Shown: positions 12,895 through 23,960 of the stretch, piece after piece | How the letters are laid out: every line of letters begins with the position of its first letter | Position numbering within the stretch: the stretch's first letter is position 1 | Assembly: GCF_040412425.1 (NCBI RefSeq) | Contig: NC_089744.1 | Location: 39,335,599 to 39,399,598 of the forward strand | Origin: Macrobrachium rosenbergii | Taxonomy: Eukaryota > Arthropoda > Malacostraca > Decapoda > Palaemonidae | Direction: 5' to 3' | Length of the DNA: 64,000 nt | Translations under genes and position numbers: made by a program | The notes under the pieces: model-generated | The model's input: the letters and a program-made list of their open reading frames with translations, nothing else | What the model was told of the DNA's origin: nothing | Database searches by the model: none

Positions 12895-15335
12895 TGGATA
12901 AGACCATTTCCACCCCAAACCCATTAAAAATAATGCTGTGTCCCCAAGGAAAAGACTTGTATTGCTTGTGGTGTTATCGAAGCCGCCCCCGACCATACAA
13001 TTCCTATTGGTATCCACCTCTTCCTCTGCCTTTGCCATTGATAGGTATTCCAGGCCTTGCTTTTCCTTTTCCCCTGTAGGAGTGTCTTTAGACCCTGTGA
13101 AAAAGATGTCCTTGCTGTAGTCGTTGTTGCCCCTTTGTAGGGAGTTGTCCCTTCTGACAACCTACCTGTTTTAGAGGACTACTTTGAGGGTGACTGAAGG
13201 CTTATACAATTTTTGGTCATAGCGAGCCCTTTTTGGGTTGGGTAAAGGGAAGTTTCAGGTTTTTTGTTTCCTGAATTCCCCTTTTCCAAGGAGAGTATGC
13301 ACTGTACAATTCTGTTGGTGGGCTTGCTTGTTAAATTGAATCAAAACAGACTCCTCAAACAGGTCCTTACAGAAGGGGTCAGACTGTAATAATGAAGTCA
13401 CATTGGGGAGTGACTTGTTGGAGCCCTCCAATGTTTCCGTTCGTGCTTTTATGCACCAATCTAGAAAGTCACAGAGTGCTTCCCGTAGGGTTCTCATAAG
13501 ATTTTTGGCCACAACAGCAATAATTGTTCTGGAATCTTCTGGGAGCCTTTTGGTGGCCACTTCCAGCAAGGTGTTAAGAGGTTATAATACTAAGGAGGCG
13601 GATCCCAGCATGAAATTCTGCCGGTGGCTGTCCCCTCTGAGATTCTTCTCATAGGGGTCACAAACTGTTGAGCAGCTGCATCTAGAAGGAGCTCTTTCCT
13701 TTCATAAGGGAGTTGAAGTGTTGCCCATTCCTTGGTGAAATTATTCGAGATTGGGATGACCATGGCAAATGGCTTTAATTCTGCCATTATCTCTCGTTTT
13801 CTAGTCACTACAAAATTCTGAAAATCTGCCTTCACATGATTAATTATTTTAAAAGTGAAGGGACAGAAGGCCAGGGATACTTGGCAGGCAATTTGGGTCT
13901 TATCCAAAATAGCAGTAGAAGTCCATTTTCCATTGACCTGGTAAAGGGTGTCTTCTATAGCTTTTATTGCTATAGACACAGGTAGGAGAACCATTTCTTT
14001 TAGTGGTTTCTCAATGTCTGCCGAAAGTGGTACCAGGTGCCATTCTGTGTTAGGGAATACTGCCCTGTCTCTAAATTCCATACATACAACTTCGATCACG
14101 GTTTTTCTCTCATTAATTAGATACTTTCCAATATCATCAGGGGTGAATATTGGTGCCCCTATTATCTTTAGATCTGAAGTTTTGTTGTCTGAGCTGGCCA
14201 TTTTGTTGTTTCCAGTCAAAATTCTAACATGAGACCCTGTTTGGGTAGAATTTGTATCCACTCTCACTTTTTCGTTACTGGATGAAGCATTCTTACACTC
14301 TGGGGTGTACAGGACTGACTTAGTTTCCTTTGTGGAATTATGTATCATGTCCCTTATGTATTGCCGTTCTGTGACAAGGACATCTTTGATGTTACTCATA
14401 ATTTCCTTATGGGACCAATCAAATGTCGGAAATTGTGTATCCCTTTTGGGGGAGCTTGCGCAATCTGACTGAGTTAAAAGTAAAGTATATCTTAGTTTAA
14501 CCAGACCACTGAGCTGATTAACAGCTCTCCTAGGGCTGGCCCGAAGGATTAGATTTATTGTACGTGGCTAAGAACCAACTGGTTACTTAGTAACGGGACC
14601 TACAGCTTATTGTGGAATCCAAACCACATTATGACAAGAAATGAATTTCTATCATCCTCTAATTCTTCATTCGCAATCTGACTGAGCTTCAACAACTGAA
14701 CTATAACTTCCTGTTAACCAAGGGGCAGAAGCCCTGGGTGAATTTCTGTACCCCTCCGAGAATATAGTAATTTCAGTGGGGGTTAGGTGGATCCTAGTAT
14801 CCCTTTTGGGGGAAAGATCCTCTTCAGCAACTGACAGCTGCATGGGGAATAGATTTCCTGCCCCTGATCCTTTCGGGCTCAGCAAGGACGTTTCAGTGGC
14901 AATGTCCACTTCATGTCCATTAATAGGGATGTCACCCCCCAAGTAAAGATGCCTCCTCTTCCTCAGTGGGGTTAACCTGGGAGGTACTGGGGACTGATGT
15001 TTCTGGATTTTGGCCCAAACACAGAGCTTGTTCTGAAAAAGGGTTAAATATCTGCTGCCAGATTTCTGCCGGAAAGATTTAATCTCCCCCTTCCTCACTC
15101 CTGCTGAACCCTAGGACCTATCGAGACTGCTTAAATCGAGCTGTTTTGTCCTTAAAACTTGCTGCCAGGAGCATGCTACAAATTTTGCACATGTCTGGTG
15201 ACCAACCAAATTTTTCTTGTTTTTTGCAAGGACTATGCTCATGGCAGGTGGTATGGGTCGTACCCACTGGTAAAAAGCAAACCAAGCAATTTACTGCAGA
15301 ACACTTGACCGAGGGTCCTGCATAATGGCGGCCCT
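12895..15335 (-). pseudogene. Gag-like ORF1 of E1
   Basis: The best-preserved piece is a 269-codon minus-strand frame, 14,399-13,590, with no close match that I can name. Further pieces lie at 15,098-14,667 and 13,569-13,255. At about 15,330-15,190 the N-terminus reads as a Cys/His-rich block (C-x4-C-x2-C, then H-x3-C-H and C-K-I-C) that looks like a zinc-binding module. Position upstream of RT and colinearity with E4 (46,344-44,866) mark it as the element's gag. It is interrupted by a SINE at 14,474-14,671. Confidence 0.65.
14459..14686. mobile_element. SINE insertion with 15-bp target-site duplication
   Basis: The sequence between 14,474 and 14,671 is absent from the paralogous element E4, where TGCAATCTGACCGAG occurs once (about 45,628-45,642). 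In E1 it is flanked by two identical 15-bp copies of CGCAATCTGACTGAG (14,459-14,473 and 14,672-14,686), the signature of target-primed retrotransposition. The core contains TTAGCCACGTACAATAAA-type sequence on the minus strand and a conserved segment around GAGCTGATTAACAGCTCTCC. I recognise this as a short interspersed element common in decapod genomes, though I cannot confirm the family here. Orientation was not resolved. Confidence 0.8.
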
Positions 15336-15550
15336 GTAGTGGTATAAAACAAGATTTTATTAGAAACTACTTAGTATTAATTGTTTGTAATCCTTATATA
15401 CATAGCATATTCAATATTACAGACCAACTTGATTACAAGTGTGTAGCTATAATATATTTTATTACCAAACTGTAATATGTGTTGAATATCTATGTCAGCT
15501 TAAACACACTACTATTTAGGTTAATTTTTGACACCAGTAATATAGCTGTA

Positions 15551-15790
15551 CAGCAGTCCCCGGTTAATGGTGGGGATTCCATTCCCGGCTAAGTGCCGCT
15601 AACCAAAAATTACTGCTAACCGAAAATCGGCGATAATAGCACTAATAACCCGCTTAATGGTGCCGTTAACCAGAGGTCGGCACCACTAACCAGAGACTGG
15701 CACCGAAAATCCAGTTAACAGCGTGACTAGACAAGTGCTGTAAAACCAGATTGCCGTTAACCGATGCCACCAGTAAGCAGGGACTGCCTG
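15551..15790. mobile_element. TA-flanked MITE (family M1), copy 1
   Basis: Terminal inverted repeats CAGCAGTCCCCGGTTAA and its complement (GCAGGGACTGCCTG), flanked by TA on each side (15,549-50 and 15,791-92). It is absent from the colinear E4 sequence. It carries no coding sequence. The TA duplication suggests mobilisation by a Tc1/mariner-pogo superfamily transposase. Confidence 0.8.
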
Positions 15791-16118
15791 TATTACTATA
15801 CACTGTAGTACTTTTGCAAGGGCTATTTGAAATTTAATTTTTTAATGTCATGCCATTCAGGCTAACTGCTATAAAACTAACTTGTTTATTTAACCTGGGT
15901 TAGTTTTATTTGGTTTAGGTTAATGCTTTTAGCATAATCTACCTTTAGGCTAAGATTAGTGAATTTCTTAAAGGGTTCTCTTAACCTATTCTAGGGCACT
16001 GCCTAGTCTACGGTTATTTAAATCACACTTAAGGATATACCTTAAGGTATACAGGAAAGTACCATCTTATAATCTAGTTGACTTTTTTATCTGGCCGAGA
16101 CTACTCTTTTATCTGATA

Positions 16119-16377
16119 CAGGCAGTCCCCAGTTATCAGCAAGCTCGGTTATTGGTGATAAGGCTTTACAGGCCTTGTCTAGCGATGAAAATCGTTGATT
16201 TTTGGTGCCAATTTCCGCTTATCGGTGCTGATACATGCCTAACAGAGGCGCCGATCTCCAGTTATCAGCGCTAATAAGTGCTGAAAATAAAAAAATCGCT
16301 GATTTTCGGTTATTGGTGACTTTCGCTTATTGTCACTCCGTCGAAACAGAACCCAGGCGATAACCAGGGACTGCCTG
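16119..16377. mobile_element. TA-flanked MITE (family M1), copy 2
   Basis: TIRs CAGGCAGTCCCCAGTTATC / GATAACCAGGGACTGCCTG with TA duplications at 16,117-18 and 16,378-79. The empty site is preserved in E4 near 46,805 (TTTTATCTGAT then TTGGCCAC-type sequence). Non-coding. Confidence 0.85.
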
Positions 16378-16917
16378 TATTCAGACACTGCTTTATTTAA
16401 TCTAAACTATTGTTTTAAGCTAATAATAAGATATTCCCTAAAGGGATTCCTACTTAATCTAGTTAGGCTACTGCCTGGTCTAGGTTTATATCACCTTCAA
16501 GGATACAGTCTACATAAGAACCCCACTAATGTGTAGCCTTACAAATAGGCTACCGAGCCATAAAACTAGGTTACCATTTTATCTAACCTAGATTACTGTT
16601 CATATCTAATCCTAGGCTATTTGATCTAAACTACCACTTAGGCCAATAATAGGATATTTCTTAAAACGTTCTGACTTAACCTAATATAGAATATTGCCTA
16701 ATTCAGATTATTCAGATCACTCTTAAATATATAGGCTATGTAAAACAGAAACTCACTAATATGTAACCTTATGCTAGGCTACCATTTTGTGCAGCCTAGA
16801 TTATTGTTTTTATCTAATCCCAGGCTTAAAGGGTTCTTAACTCTAATCTAGGCTATTGCCTAATCCAGGTTATTTGATTCATAAGGGTATGGGTTACATG
16901 TGATAAAATTACCTTAA

Positions 16918-19101
16918 CCCTTCAACGCCGAGCCTTTATTTACAAAAATGTCTCCCGTATGCCGGCGGCGTTGGTGAGTTAGCGCTGAAGCGGAAAAAGT
17001 TTTTTCAAAAATCACAGCATGCTTAGTTTTTAAGATTAAGAGTTCATTTTTGGCTCCTTTTTTTGTCATTGCCTGAAGTGTAGTATGCAACCATCAGAAA
17101 TGAAAAAAATATCATTATCATATATAAATATTGGAATATATGACAGCGAAAAAAAAAACTCTTATATAATTGTATACAAATCACGCTGTAAGCACAACGG
17201 TTAAAGCTAATGAGTTAATTTTTTTAGTTGTATTGTACACTAAATTGTGATGATTTTGGTATATAACAAATTGTAAAACGATCAAAGCAACACAGAGAAA
17301 ATATTATCACAAAATGATGCATGAATTCATAACGCGCGGACATAAAAAAATGTTTTTTTCAAAAATTCACCATAAATCGAAATATTGTGCTAGAGACTTC
17401 CAGTTTGTTGAAAAATGAAGCTAATTGATTGAATATTACTAGACTGTAAGTGTTTTAGCTTACAATTGCAGTTTTCAACCATTTCAGTCGAGTCAAAGTT
17501 GACCGAAAGTCAAATTTTTTCTATTTATCGTGATTTATATGAAAATATTTCAAAACTGATAAAAGCTACAACCATGAGTTATTTTCTGTTGTATTGTACA
17601 TGAAATTGCACACATTTTCATATATAAAACTTTATGTAACGACTAATATAAAACGGTGCAAATATTATGACAACGAGATGAAAGAATTTCAGAGATGTTC
17701 GCAGAGTTACCGCTGCAGAGACGAAGGAAAATGTTTTTTCAAAAATTCACCATAAATCGAAATATTGTGCTAGAGACTTCCAATTTATTGCAAAATGAAG
17801 TTAAACGATTGAATATTACTAGAATGTAAGAGTTTTAGCTTACAATTGCATTTTTTTACCATTTCGGTCGAGTTAAAGTTGACCGAAGGTTGAAATTTTG
17901 GCAGTTATCGTGATTTATGTGAAAATATTTCAAAACTGATAAAAGCTACAACCATGAGCTATCTTCTGTTGTATTCTACATGAAATTGTGCACATTTTCA
18001 TATATAAAAGTTTATGTAACGACTAATGTAAAACGATGTAAACATTACGACAACATGACGAAAGAATTTCTGAGATGTTCGGCCGAGTTACCGAGCGCAG
18101 ACGTAAGGAAAAAATTTTTTGTTCAGAAATTCACCATAAATCGAAATATTGTGCTAGAGACTTCCAGTTTGTTGCAAAATGAAGGTACATGATTGAATAT
18201 TACTAGAATGTAAGAGTTTTAGCTAATAATTGCATTTTTTTACCATTTACGTCGAGTTAAATTTGACCGAAGCTTGAAATTTTGGCAGTTATCGTGATTT
18301 ATATGAAAATATTTCAAAACTGATAAAAGCTACAACCACGAGTTATTTTCTGTTGTATTCTACATGAAATTGCGCACATTTCCATATATAAAACTTTATG
18401 TAACGATTAATATAAAACAGTGCAAACATTACGACGTGACGAAAGGATTTCTGGCGTGGACGCAAGGAAAAAGTTTTTTTCAGAAATTCACCATAAATCA
18501 AAATATTGTGCTAGAGACTTCCAATTTGTTGCAAAATGAAGGTAAATGATTAAATATTACTAGAATGTAAGAGTTTTAGCTTACAATTGTGTTTTTTGAC
18601 CATTTCGGTTGAGTCAAAGTTGACCGAAGGTTGAAATTTTGGCATTTATCGTGATTTATATGAAAATATTTCAAAACTGATAAAAGCTACAACCATGAGT
18701 TATTTTTTGTTGTATTGTACATGAAATTGCGCACATTTTCATATATAAAACTTTATGTAACGGCTAATATAGAACAGTGCAAATATTACGACAAAATGAC
18801 GAAAGAATTTCTGAAATTTTCAAGCGAGTTACAGCGCTGGCGTAAGAAAAAGTTTTTTCAAAAATTCACCATAAATCGAAATATTGTGCTAGAGACTTCC
18901 AATTTGTTGCAAAATGAAGGTACATGATTGAATATTACTAGAATGTAAGAGTTTTAGCTTACAATTGCATTTTTTCAACCATTTCGGTTGAGTCAAAGTT
19001 GACCGAAGGTTGAAATTTTTGTAGTCGACGACGGTACGTCCACTTGGCACCCAACAGACAATTTTAGTCGACGTATGATACGTCCAGTAGGCGTTTAAGG
19101 G
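16918..19101 (+). mobile_element. Satellite-carrying element (S1), piggyBac-like ends, copy 1
   Basis: The left end follows TTAA (16,914-16,917) and begins CCCTTCAACGCC; the right end is GGCGTTTAAGGG followed by TAAA. These form imperfect terminal inverted repeats flanked by a TTAA-like target, which resembles piggyBac-type ends (CCC next to TTAA). The interior has no transposase and instead holds about five tandem ~357-384-bp units. The same family occurs in opposite orientation from 61,993 to the right edge. The piggyBac assignment is an inference from the ends only. Confidence 0.6.
17190..19020 (+). repeat. Tandem ~375-bp satellite units inside S1 copy 1
   Basis: The phrase TTCACCATAAATCGAAATAT recurs near 17,365, 17,745, 18,131, 18,488 (one mismatch) and 18,864, giving spacings of about 380, 386, 357 and 376 bp. 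Each unit also holds GAGTCAAAGTTGACCGAAGG-type and TTGTATTCTACATGAAATTG-type motifs. Three units keep an open frame of 60-70 codons with related peptides (around K-F-T-I-N-R-N-I-V-L-E-T), but this is probably a by-product of low divergence. Confidence 0.85.
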
Positions 19102-19809
19102 TAAATACAGTATGTAGCCTTATATCTATACTATATATCCACCATTTCATCTAACCCAAATTATTGTTTCACCTGGTCCTTGGCTACTTGGCTTAAGCAA
19201 ATGCTTAGTCCATAATGTGATGTTTCATAAAGGGTTCTTACTTAACCTAATATATGGTACTGCCTAGTCCCAATTATTTAGATCACGCTTAAGCGTATAA
19301 GCTATATAAAGCATAAAAAGCTCACTAATATGTAGCCTTATAGCTAGGCTACCATTTTTTCTTGCCCTTAAAGGTTCTTACTTAATTTAATTTAGGCTAC
19401 TACCTGGTTATTTAGTTCCCACTTAAGGCTATAGTCTAAGTTATTTTCACTTAATTTGATCTAGGCTAGGCTACTGCCTAGATTATTGTAGATGTCATAT
19501 AATCTGAAAAGATTTCCTATATTAATGATAAACTGTGGAACATTTCCTTTAGTTAAAACATCTAATAGAAATGACAAATTTTTAAAACAATTCGCACTTT
19601 TCTCAACTAACAATCTGCGATTAATGACTTAGTGTCAGCTGTGTTAACAAGAGAAGCCAGTTTTTCTGCTTTCACACAAAATTATCTACCAATTACAAAA
19701 GTTTAAAACTAAAACTTTCACTGGGACTTAAAACTAAGCACTTAACTTGCTTCTTTTGATGTTTCCATAATTACTGAATTTTGGAGCCCTGACGAGAATC
19801 AAATCCGTT

Positions 19810-20160
19810 GTCAATCAACCAAAGAAAGGTAATGGCTTCCTTGGTCTTTTGCCAATCTATTTGTAGACAATATGGTGGACTTCACATGTGCAATAATCAC
19901 TTCCTCTTCCTCTTCTAGCAGGTTTGATGAAGGAAATAACTTGTGTACAGCTTCGCTGTGTGATAAGGGAAAGAGCCCTCTTATCTTGAGTCCTTTACAT
20001 ACTCCTATCACATGTTATAGTGTTTATCATTATGACACAATACCTGGCAAAGAGACCGACTAAAAGAGGATTCTTTGATATTAGTTTGGTCACCATGGAG
20101 CTCTGACAGACCCAAGGAAGGTAACTCCTTGAGGATGAAACAAGTGACTACAATATAAAA
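19810..20160 (-). repeat. 5-prime ITR of E1
   Basis: Inverted counterpart of 3,067-3,440. Its outer end, with ACAAGTGACTACAATAT, also matches the second half of the internal complementary region at about 3,550-3,595. Confidence 0.8.
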
Positions 20161-20693
20161 AATCATGGCAAAAATCATAGCATGAAAGAATCACAACCAC
20201 ATTCTTAAACATGAAAGACTATCAGATACATCCAGGCATCAGCAAGGTACTGTGGTGACTGTCAGGCACCCAAATCGTAGATTTGTTAGTGACAAACCTC
20301 AGCAACAAGCTTTTAATTTACTGTTCAGTCCTGCTGGATTTTCCAGCCTGTAAGGTAGATGCCTTCATGCATCCCTGGGGCAAATTACAATCTTCATCAC
20401 TATTGATACTCAAGTGTTCTTTCTCACTACCACAGCTACTTGGCTTTATGAATAATGAGTTCTGATGGCTACATCAGCTCAAACACCAAACAAGCCTTAC
20501 ACATATCTCAATTAGCAGCCTGATGCATCGTCAACTTGATTCCTCTTAACTCAAAGTAAGATTCAGGCAATAAAAGTAATTTGTTTGCTAAGAGACAAAT
20601 GTCATTTCTTAATAACAAAATAATTTTTTTTATGAACACATTACTTAAATCAAATTTTCCCATCTTCCAGCCCAATGTCCTTGCTGTCAAAAG

Positions 20694-20822
20694 TTGAGAC
20701 ATATGCAAAGGATAAGTTGGTCTACTGTACTTTTGTTGTTCATGTTGTTTGTCACAAAATTTCTCAGAGTGACTTTACTGATCTCAGCTGTCAGACCAAC
20801 TTATCCTTTGCATATGTCTCAA
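20694..20822. repeat. Perfect 30-bp inverted repeat (hairpin) near a splice donor
   Basis: 20,694-20,723 and 20,793-20,822 are perfect complements (arm begins TTGAGACATATGCAAAGGAT), with a 69-base loop. It lies in the intron, 114-242 nt downstream of the 5-prime splice site of USP24 exon 7. It could be a young foldback element or a structural intronic RNA. No TIR-plus-duplication signature was found outside the arms. Confidence 0.85.
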
Positions 20823-20935
20823 ATATTGTAATAATTTGTTACTTTGATATTTGCTAAGTCTCACCATACTTGAAAAGAAAAGGACTATTACTGTAACGCA
20901 GTTTAACAGTTTTCAACAATTATGAAGTTCCTTAC

Positions 20936-21201
20936 CTGAAATGGCATCGTACTAATTTATCTGGACATTCCAACAGGAGAGGACTTAAATGAGCTGCCCC
21001 ATCCTCACTCATGAAATAATTTACAACCCAACTGCAAACTTCTCGAGAATGTTGTAAAAGTGATAAAAGGAGTTGTCCCCACTGAAGAACAGTGCTTTCC
21101 TCTTTATCCTTTGTTCGCAGATATGTATTGAGTAGGAAGTTTAAACCAAGGTAAACGGCCTGAACACTCATGGTGCCATCCTTTTTATTTTCATTCTTTT
21201 C
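20936..21201 (-). CDS. USP24: USP24 exon 7 of this window (helical region after the USP domain)
   Basis: 266-nt coding exon read from 21,201 to 20,936, in phase 0 at its start and leaving two bases (AG) at its end. The acceptor is CTTTTCTTCCAG and the donor is AG followed by GTAAGG. It encodes a helical segment with F-L-L-N-T-Y-L-R-T-K, then W-V-V-N-Y-F-M-S-E-D-G and L-L-L-E-C-P. This matches the order and spacing of the vertebrate USP24 region behind the catalytic domain (F-L-F-Q-T-Y-L-R-T-K ... W-L-V-E-Y-F). The phase agrees with exon 6. The next exon must supply one base to complete an Arg/Ser codon, but I did not find it in the remaining 20.9 kb, so the gene probably continues off the left edge. 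Confidence 0.88.
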
Positions 21202-21457
21202 CTGGAAGAAAAGGCATAATATAGCAATGATAACTGTAACACAAATTGTTAACACTTCAAACAAAACTCCTTACTTTCACAACTAACAAGCATCATGCTA
21301 ATGGCAGTTAGAAACAAAAATGTCCTAAAGACTACCTTGTGAAGCACAATAGGACTAGGTTCAGTAAAAACATCATTCACACTGATCAGCTGACAGCCAC
21401 TTGATATACAGTACTGTGAAGGTCAAATACATAGCATCCAACACTCAAGGTATGAAA

Positions 21458-21835
21458 ATGAAGTTTTCATAATAAAACTAATATTGTAATACTTACCTGA
21501 ACACCTGAATTAGCCCTGGTCACCTGACCAGCCCGAACATAACCCCACTCATTTAACTACATTGTTAAAAAATTTTAACTGCCAGCGTTACCAACGCTGC
21601 AGGTAAACATTGTATACTAAGTTACCTGCCCACCGATGGCAACCCTGCTATCTGCACTGGTCGGCAGGAACTCCCCCTCCTTTTCAATCGCTAATTAATC
21701 ACTATCATTGAAGAGGGGAGGTGGGTGGGAGTCATTCAGGTGTTCAGGTAAGTATTACAATATTAGTTTTATTATGAAAACTTCATATTGCAATACACTC
21801 CCTGAACACCTGAATTAGCCCGATTAACAACATTT
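21458..21835 (-). repeat. 3-prime ITR and internal complementary region of E2
   Basis: 21,458-21,692 pairs as an inverted repeat with the 5-prime end. 21,730-21,785 is the exact reverse complement of 21,458-21,513, so the end can also form a long stem with a roughly 220-base loop. 21,790-21,830 is the complement of the 5-prime outer end. On the minus strand the ITR reads GTGTTCAG then GTAAGTATTAC, a consensus-like 5-prime splice site. Confidence 0.88.
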
Positions 21836-22319
21836 ACATGGTGGTGGGATCAGTCAATATCAGCCCGACCTACTTTCATGGAAAAGCAGGTAACTCAGTT
21901 ACACCTACTTATGTTTTGTCCGATAACTCACCCTGGCCTGATCATCTGGTGAGATGGTTGAAGGGGAGAGTACCTCATTGTCAGTCTCGTAAGTCTGAGT
22001 CTTGTCCCTATCAATCTAACCTCCCATGTGGTATATCATACCTCTCATGTATGGAGGTGGAACTGATACCTCCCATGTGGCTAATGTAGCCTCTCATGTA
22101 TGGAGGGGAAGTTCCAAGGGTTCTTCCTTCACGATGCTCCTTGAAGATTGCCGGTGCGGAGTGTGTGTCCTCTAGGTGTAAGTTGCTCCATGGTTGCTCC
22201 TTACCTGACTTAGTGCCCAATGACAAAAATCAACCTTTGACAACTACGAACCCTAACAATTTCTTGACAACTGATATAAAGGAATTTTTTTTTTCATTAC
22301 TATATCCTACCTAATAGTC

Positions 22320-23923
22320 CTAGGCTAATATATAAGCCAATTATTTTAAAATCACGTTTGCTGCCACAAACGGACCAAGTGAAAAACCCTCTTCTGACGT
22401 GAATTGAACGTCTCTTAAATAGAAAGAAGTGAAAACTGACGCTGACTTCCACGTTGCTGCCTCCATAATTGCCGAAACTGAGAAGTTCTTGAGGAAAGCT
22501 GCCTGATGTTGCCATACTCCTGATACTATGTGCTCTGGGTCAGGAATTATGACCTGGCGATCGGAAGGGATTGCTATTGTCAGCTTGCGAGATAACTTCT
22601 CTAAGGAAGAAACTAACCGCATTCTTAGATAACGGCTGAGATGGGTTTCTCGGGGAGACAGAGAGTTCGAGGGTGCGGTTGTAACTTACTGGTGCGCGAT
22701 AAATAGTGTTTTAGCGCACGCACAGGACAGAGGAGCATTTCTGACTCTTCTCCTGCAATGAAATCCTCGAGTGAGGTAACTTTGAACGCTCTTGGCAGCG
22801 GGTTACCTTCCGATTTCGACTCTGCTCTGAATTCAGGAAGATACGAGAGAAAAATATCCTTGTCTGCGTACGATATTTTCCTTGACACAGCCTGAATTTT
22901 CCCAATCCTTTTCGCCGTTGCCAGCGATACCAAGAATAATACATTTTTAGTTAATTCCCTCAATATTAATTTTTCTAGAGGTTCGAACACTTAAGAACTT
23001 AATACTTTCAAAACTGCCGCTAAATCCCATGAAGGAACCCGCAGCGGTACCGCAGGTTTCTCGATCTTGAAAGACCTAAGCAGGTCGTGTAAGATTCTAC
23101 TACTCGATAATTCCGGTAGGTGGAACCTGAAAGTACTTGCGAGCATTGACCTATATCCTGCAATTATTGAATAAGATAGGTTTTTAGATTTCCTAAGGAA
23201 TAATAAGAAGTCTGCTACCTTAGGTATCGTAGGGCAGGAAATTCTGTGTCCTTGTGATCTACACCATCTGCGATATATGGCCCATCTTACTTGGTACAAT
23301 TTTCTGGTTGATTTCCTTAGGCAAAAGGAAAGCTGTTGAGCCACTGCCCTAGAGAGACCAGAATTTCGCGCTGCTCGCTGGATAGTCTCCATGCAGCTAG
23401 CTTCAGCACGGACAGGTTCTTGTGGAAGCGAAGGAAGTGTGGTTGTCTGAGTAAATCCTTCCTTTGTGGAAGGATAATCGGAGGTTTGGACAACATTTCT
23501 AGCATTTCTGGGAACCAGGGTCTTTGTGGCCAGAATGGCACTATCAGTGTCATCTGTGTATTCCTGCTGTTCCTTAGTTTTGTTAGGACCTGCTGTATCA
23601 TGCCGAACGGAGGGAATGCATATACTTGGAGATTGTCCCAAGAATGCAGCATTGCATCCGTCCCGCAGGACATTGGATCCGCCACTGGGGAAAAATAATT
23701 TGGTAATCGATAATTCATCCTGGTGGCAAATAGGTCCACTATGGCTGGCCATTTCTTCAACAGAGTTTGCACCTCCTCTTGCACCAAGGTCCACTCGCTT
23801 CCTCTTATTTCCTTCTCCCGACTCAGAGCGTCTGCCAGCAAGCTGAATTTTCCCGCGATGAACTGGGGAAGGAGTGCAATTTTGCGACTCTCGCACCATC
23901 GCAGTATCCTCTGTGTGACGCAA
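22320..23923 (-). pseudogene. Tyrosine recombinase of E2
   Basis: Minus-strand frame 23,923-22,991 contains the core-binding domain (Y-R-R-W-C-R-S-Q-G, F-L-L-F-L-R-K-S). One in-frame TAA at 22,991-22,993 separates it from 22,990-22,625, with S-L-A-T-A-K-R-I-G-K (first catalytic Arg) and L-C-P-V-R-A-L-K. After a frameshift the next frame reads R-A-H-S-I-R-S-M-A-T-S (H-x-x-R), and a further shift returns to the frame with S-F-Y-L-R-D-V (catalytic Tyr). All signature residues are present, but four breaks make this copy non-functional. The start overlaps the methyltransferase-like frame by about 600 bp. Confidence 0.82.
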
Positions 23924-23960
23924 TTCAGGGTCGTTGACCTTGTGCCCTCGTCAGTATCCT
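23317..23960 (-). pseudogene. Methyltransferase-like domain of E2 pol
   Basis: The end of the minus-strand frame 25,008-23,317 is meaningful from about 23,960. It covers the RNase H tail (I-A-G-K-F-S-L-L-A-D-A-L-S-R), then V-D-L-F-A-T-R-M-N, Y-A-F-P-P-F-G-M, L-I-V-P-F-W-P-Q-R-P-W-F and L-L-R-Q-P-H-F. This block between RNase H and the recombinase is typical of DIRS1-group elements and has been compared with phage Dam-type methylases. Its role in the element is unknown. It joins RNase H out of frame because of the adjacent 50-bp duplication. Confidence 0.75.

Larger units (their letters stand above)
15336..19810 (-). repeat. Non-coding 5-prime leader of E1 with degenerate TAGGCTAC repeats
   Basis: Outside its three insertions this AT-rich stretch is made of diverged units around phrases such as TAGGCTACCATTTTATCTA, CTAATATGTAGCCTTA and TTAGATCACACTTAAGG. 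It is colinear with 46,330-51,240 in E4 and lies between the 5-prime ITR and gag. No coding potential is visible. It may be an unusually long, internally repetitive 5-prime region of the family. Confidence 0.6.
3067..20160 (-). mobile_element. DIRS-like tyrosine-recombinase retrotransposon E1 (old, interrupted)
   Basis: The outer limits come from inverted terminal repeats (about 3,067-3,440 and 19,810-20,160) and from an internal complementary region at 3,480-3,595 that matches the outer ends of both repeats. Coding remnants on the minus strand run gag (15.3-12.9 kb), RT (12.9-12.06 kb), RNase H/methyltransferase-like region (12.06-11.4 and 5.06-4.8 kb) and tyrosine recombinase (4.8-3.9 kb). 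About 2 kb of non-coding degenerate repeats separates the 5-prime ITR from gag. The element is interrupted by another DIRS element (5.06-11.40 kb), a SINE, two MITEs and a satellite-bearing element. Without them it would be about 8 kb. A paralogue (E4) at 41.1-51.8 kb is colinear and supplies empty sites. Confidence 0.85.

Noticed and set aside
17190..19020. CRISPR-like array
   Set aside because: The repeats are ~375 bp with no short identical repeats or unique spacers, and the genome is eukaryotic; it is satellite DNA.
22500..22550. Loss of the catalytic Arg of the E2 recombinase (H-I-V-S in one frame)
   Set aside because: The neighbouring frame reads A-H-S-I-R-S-M-A-T-S, so the H-x-x-R motif is intact and only shifted.
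23336..23846. Plus-strand frames of 95-120 codons across the E2 polymerase
   Set aside because: They are antisense shadows of the conserved minus-strand RNase H/methyltransferase-like and recombinase frames.
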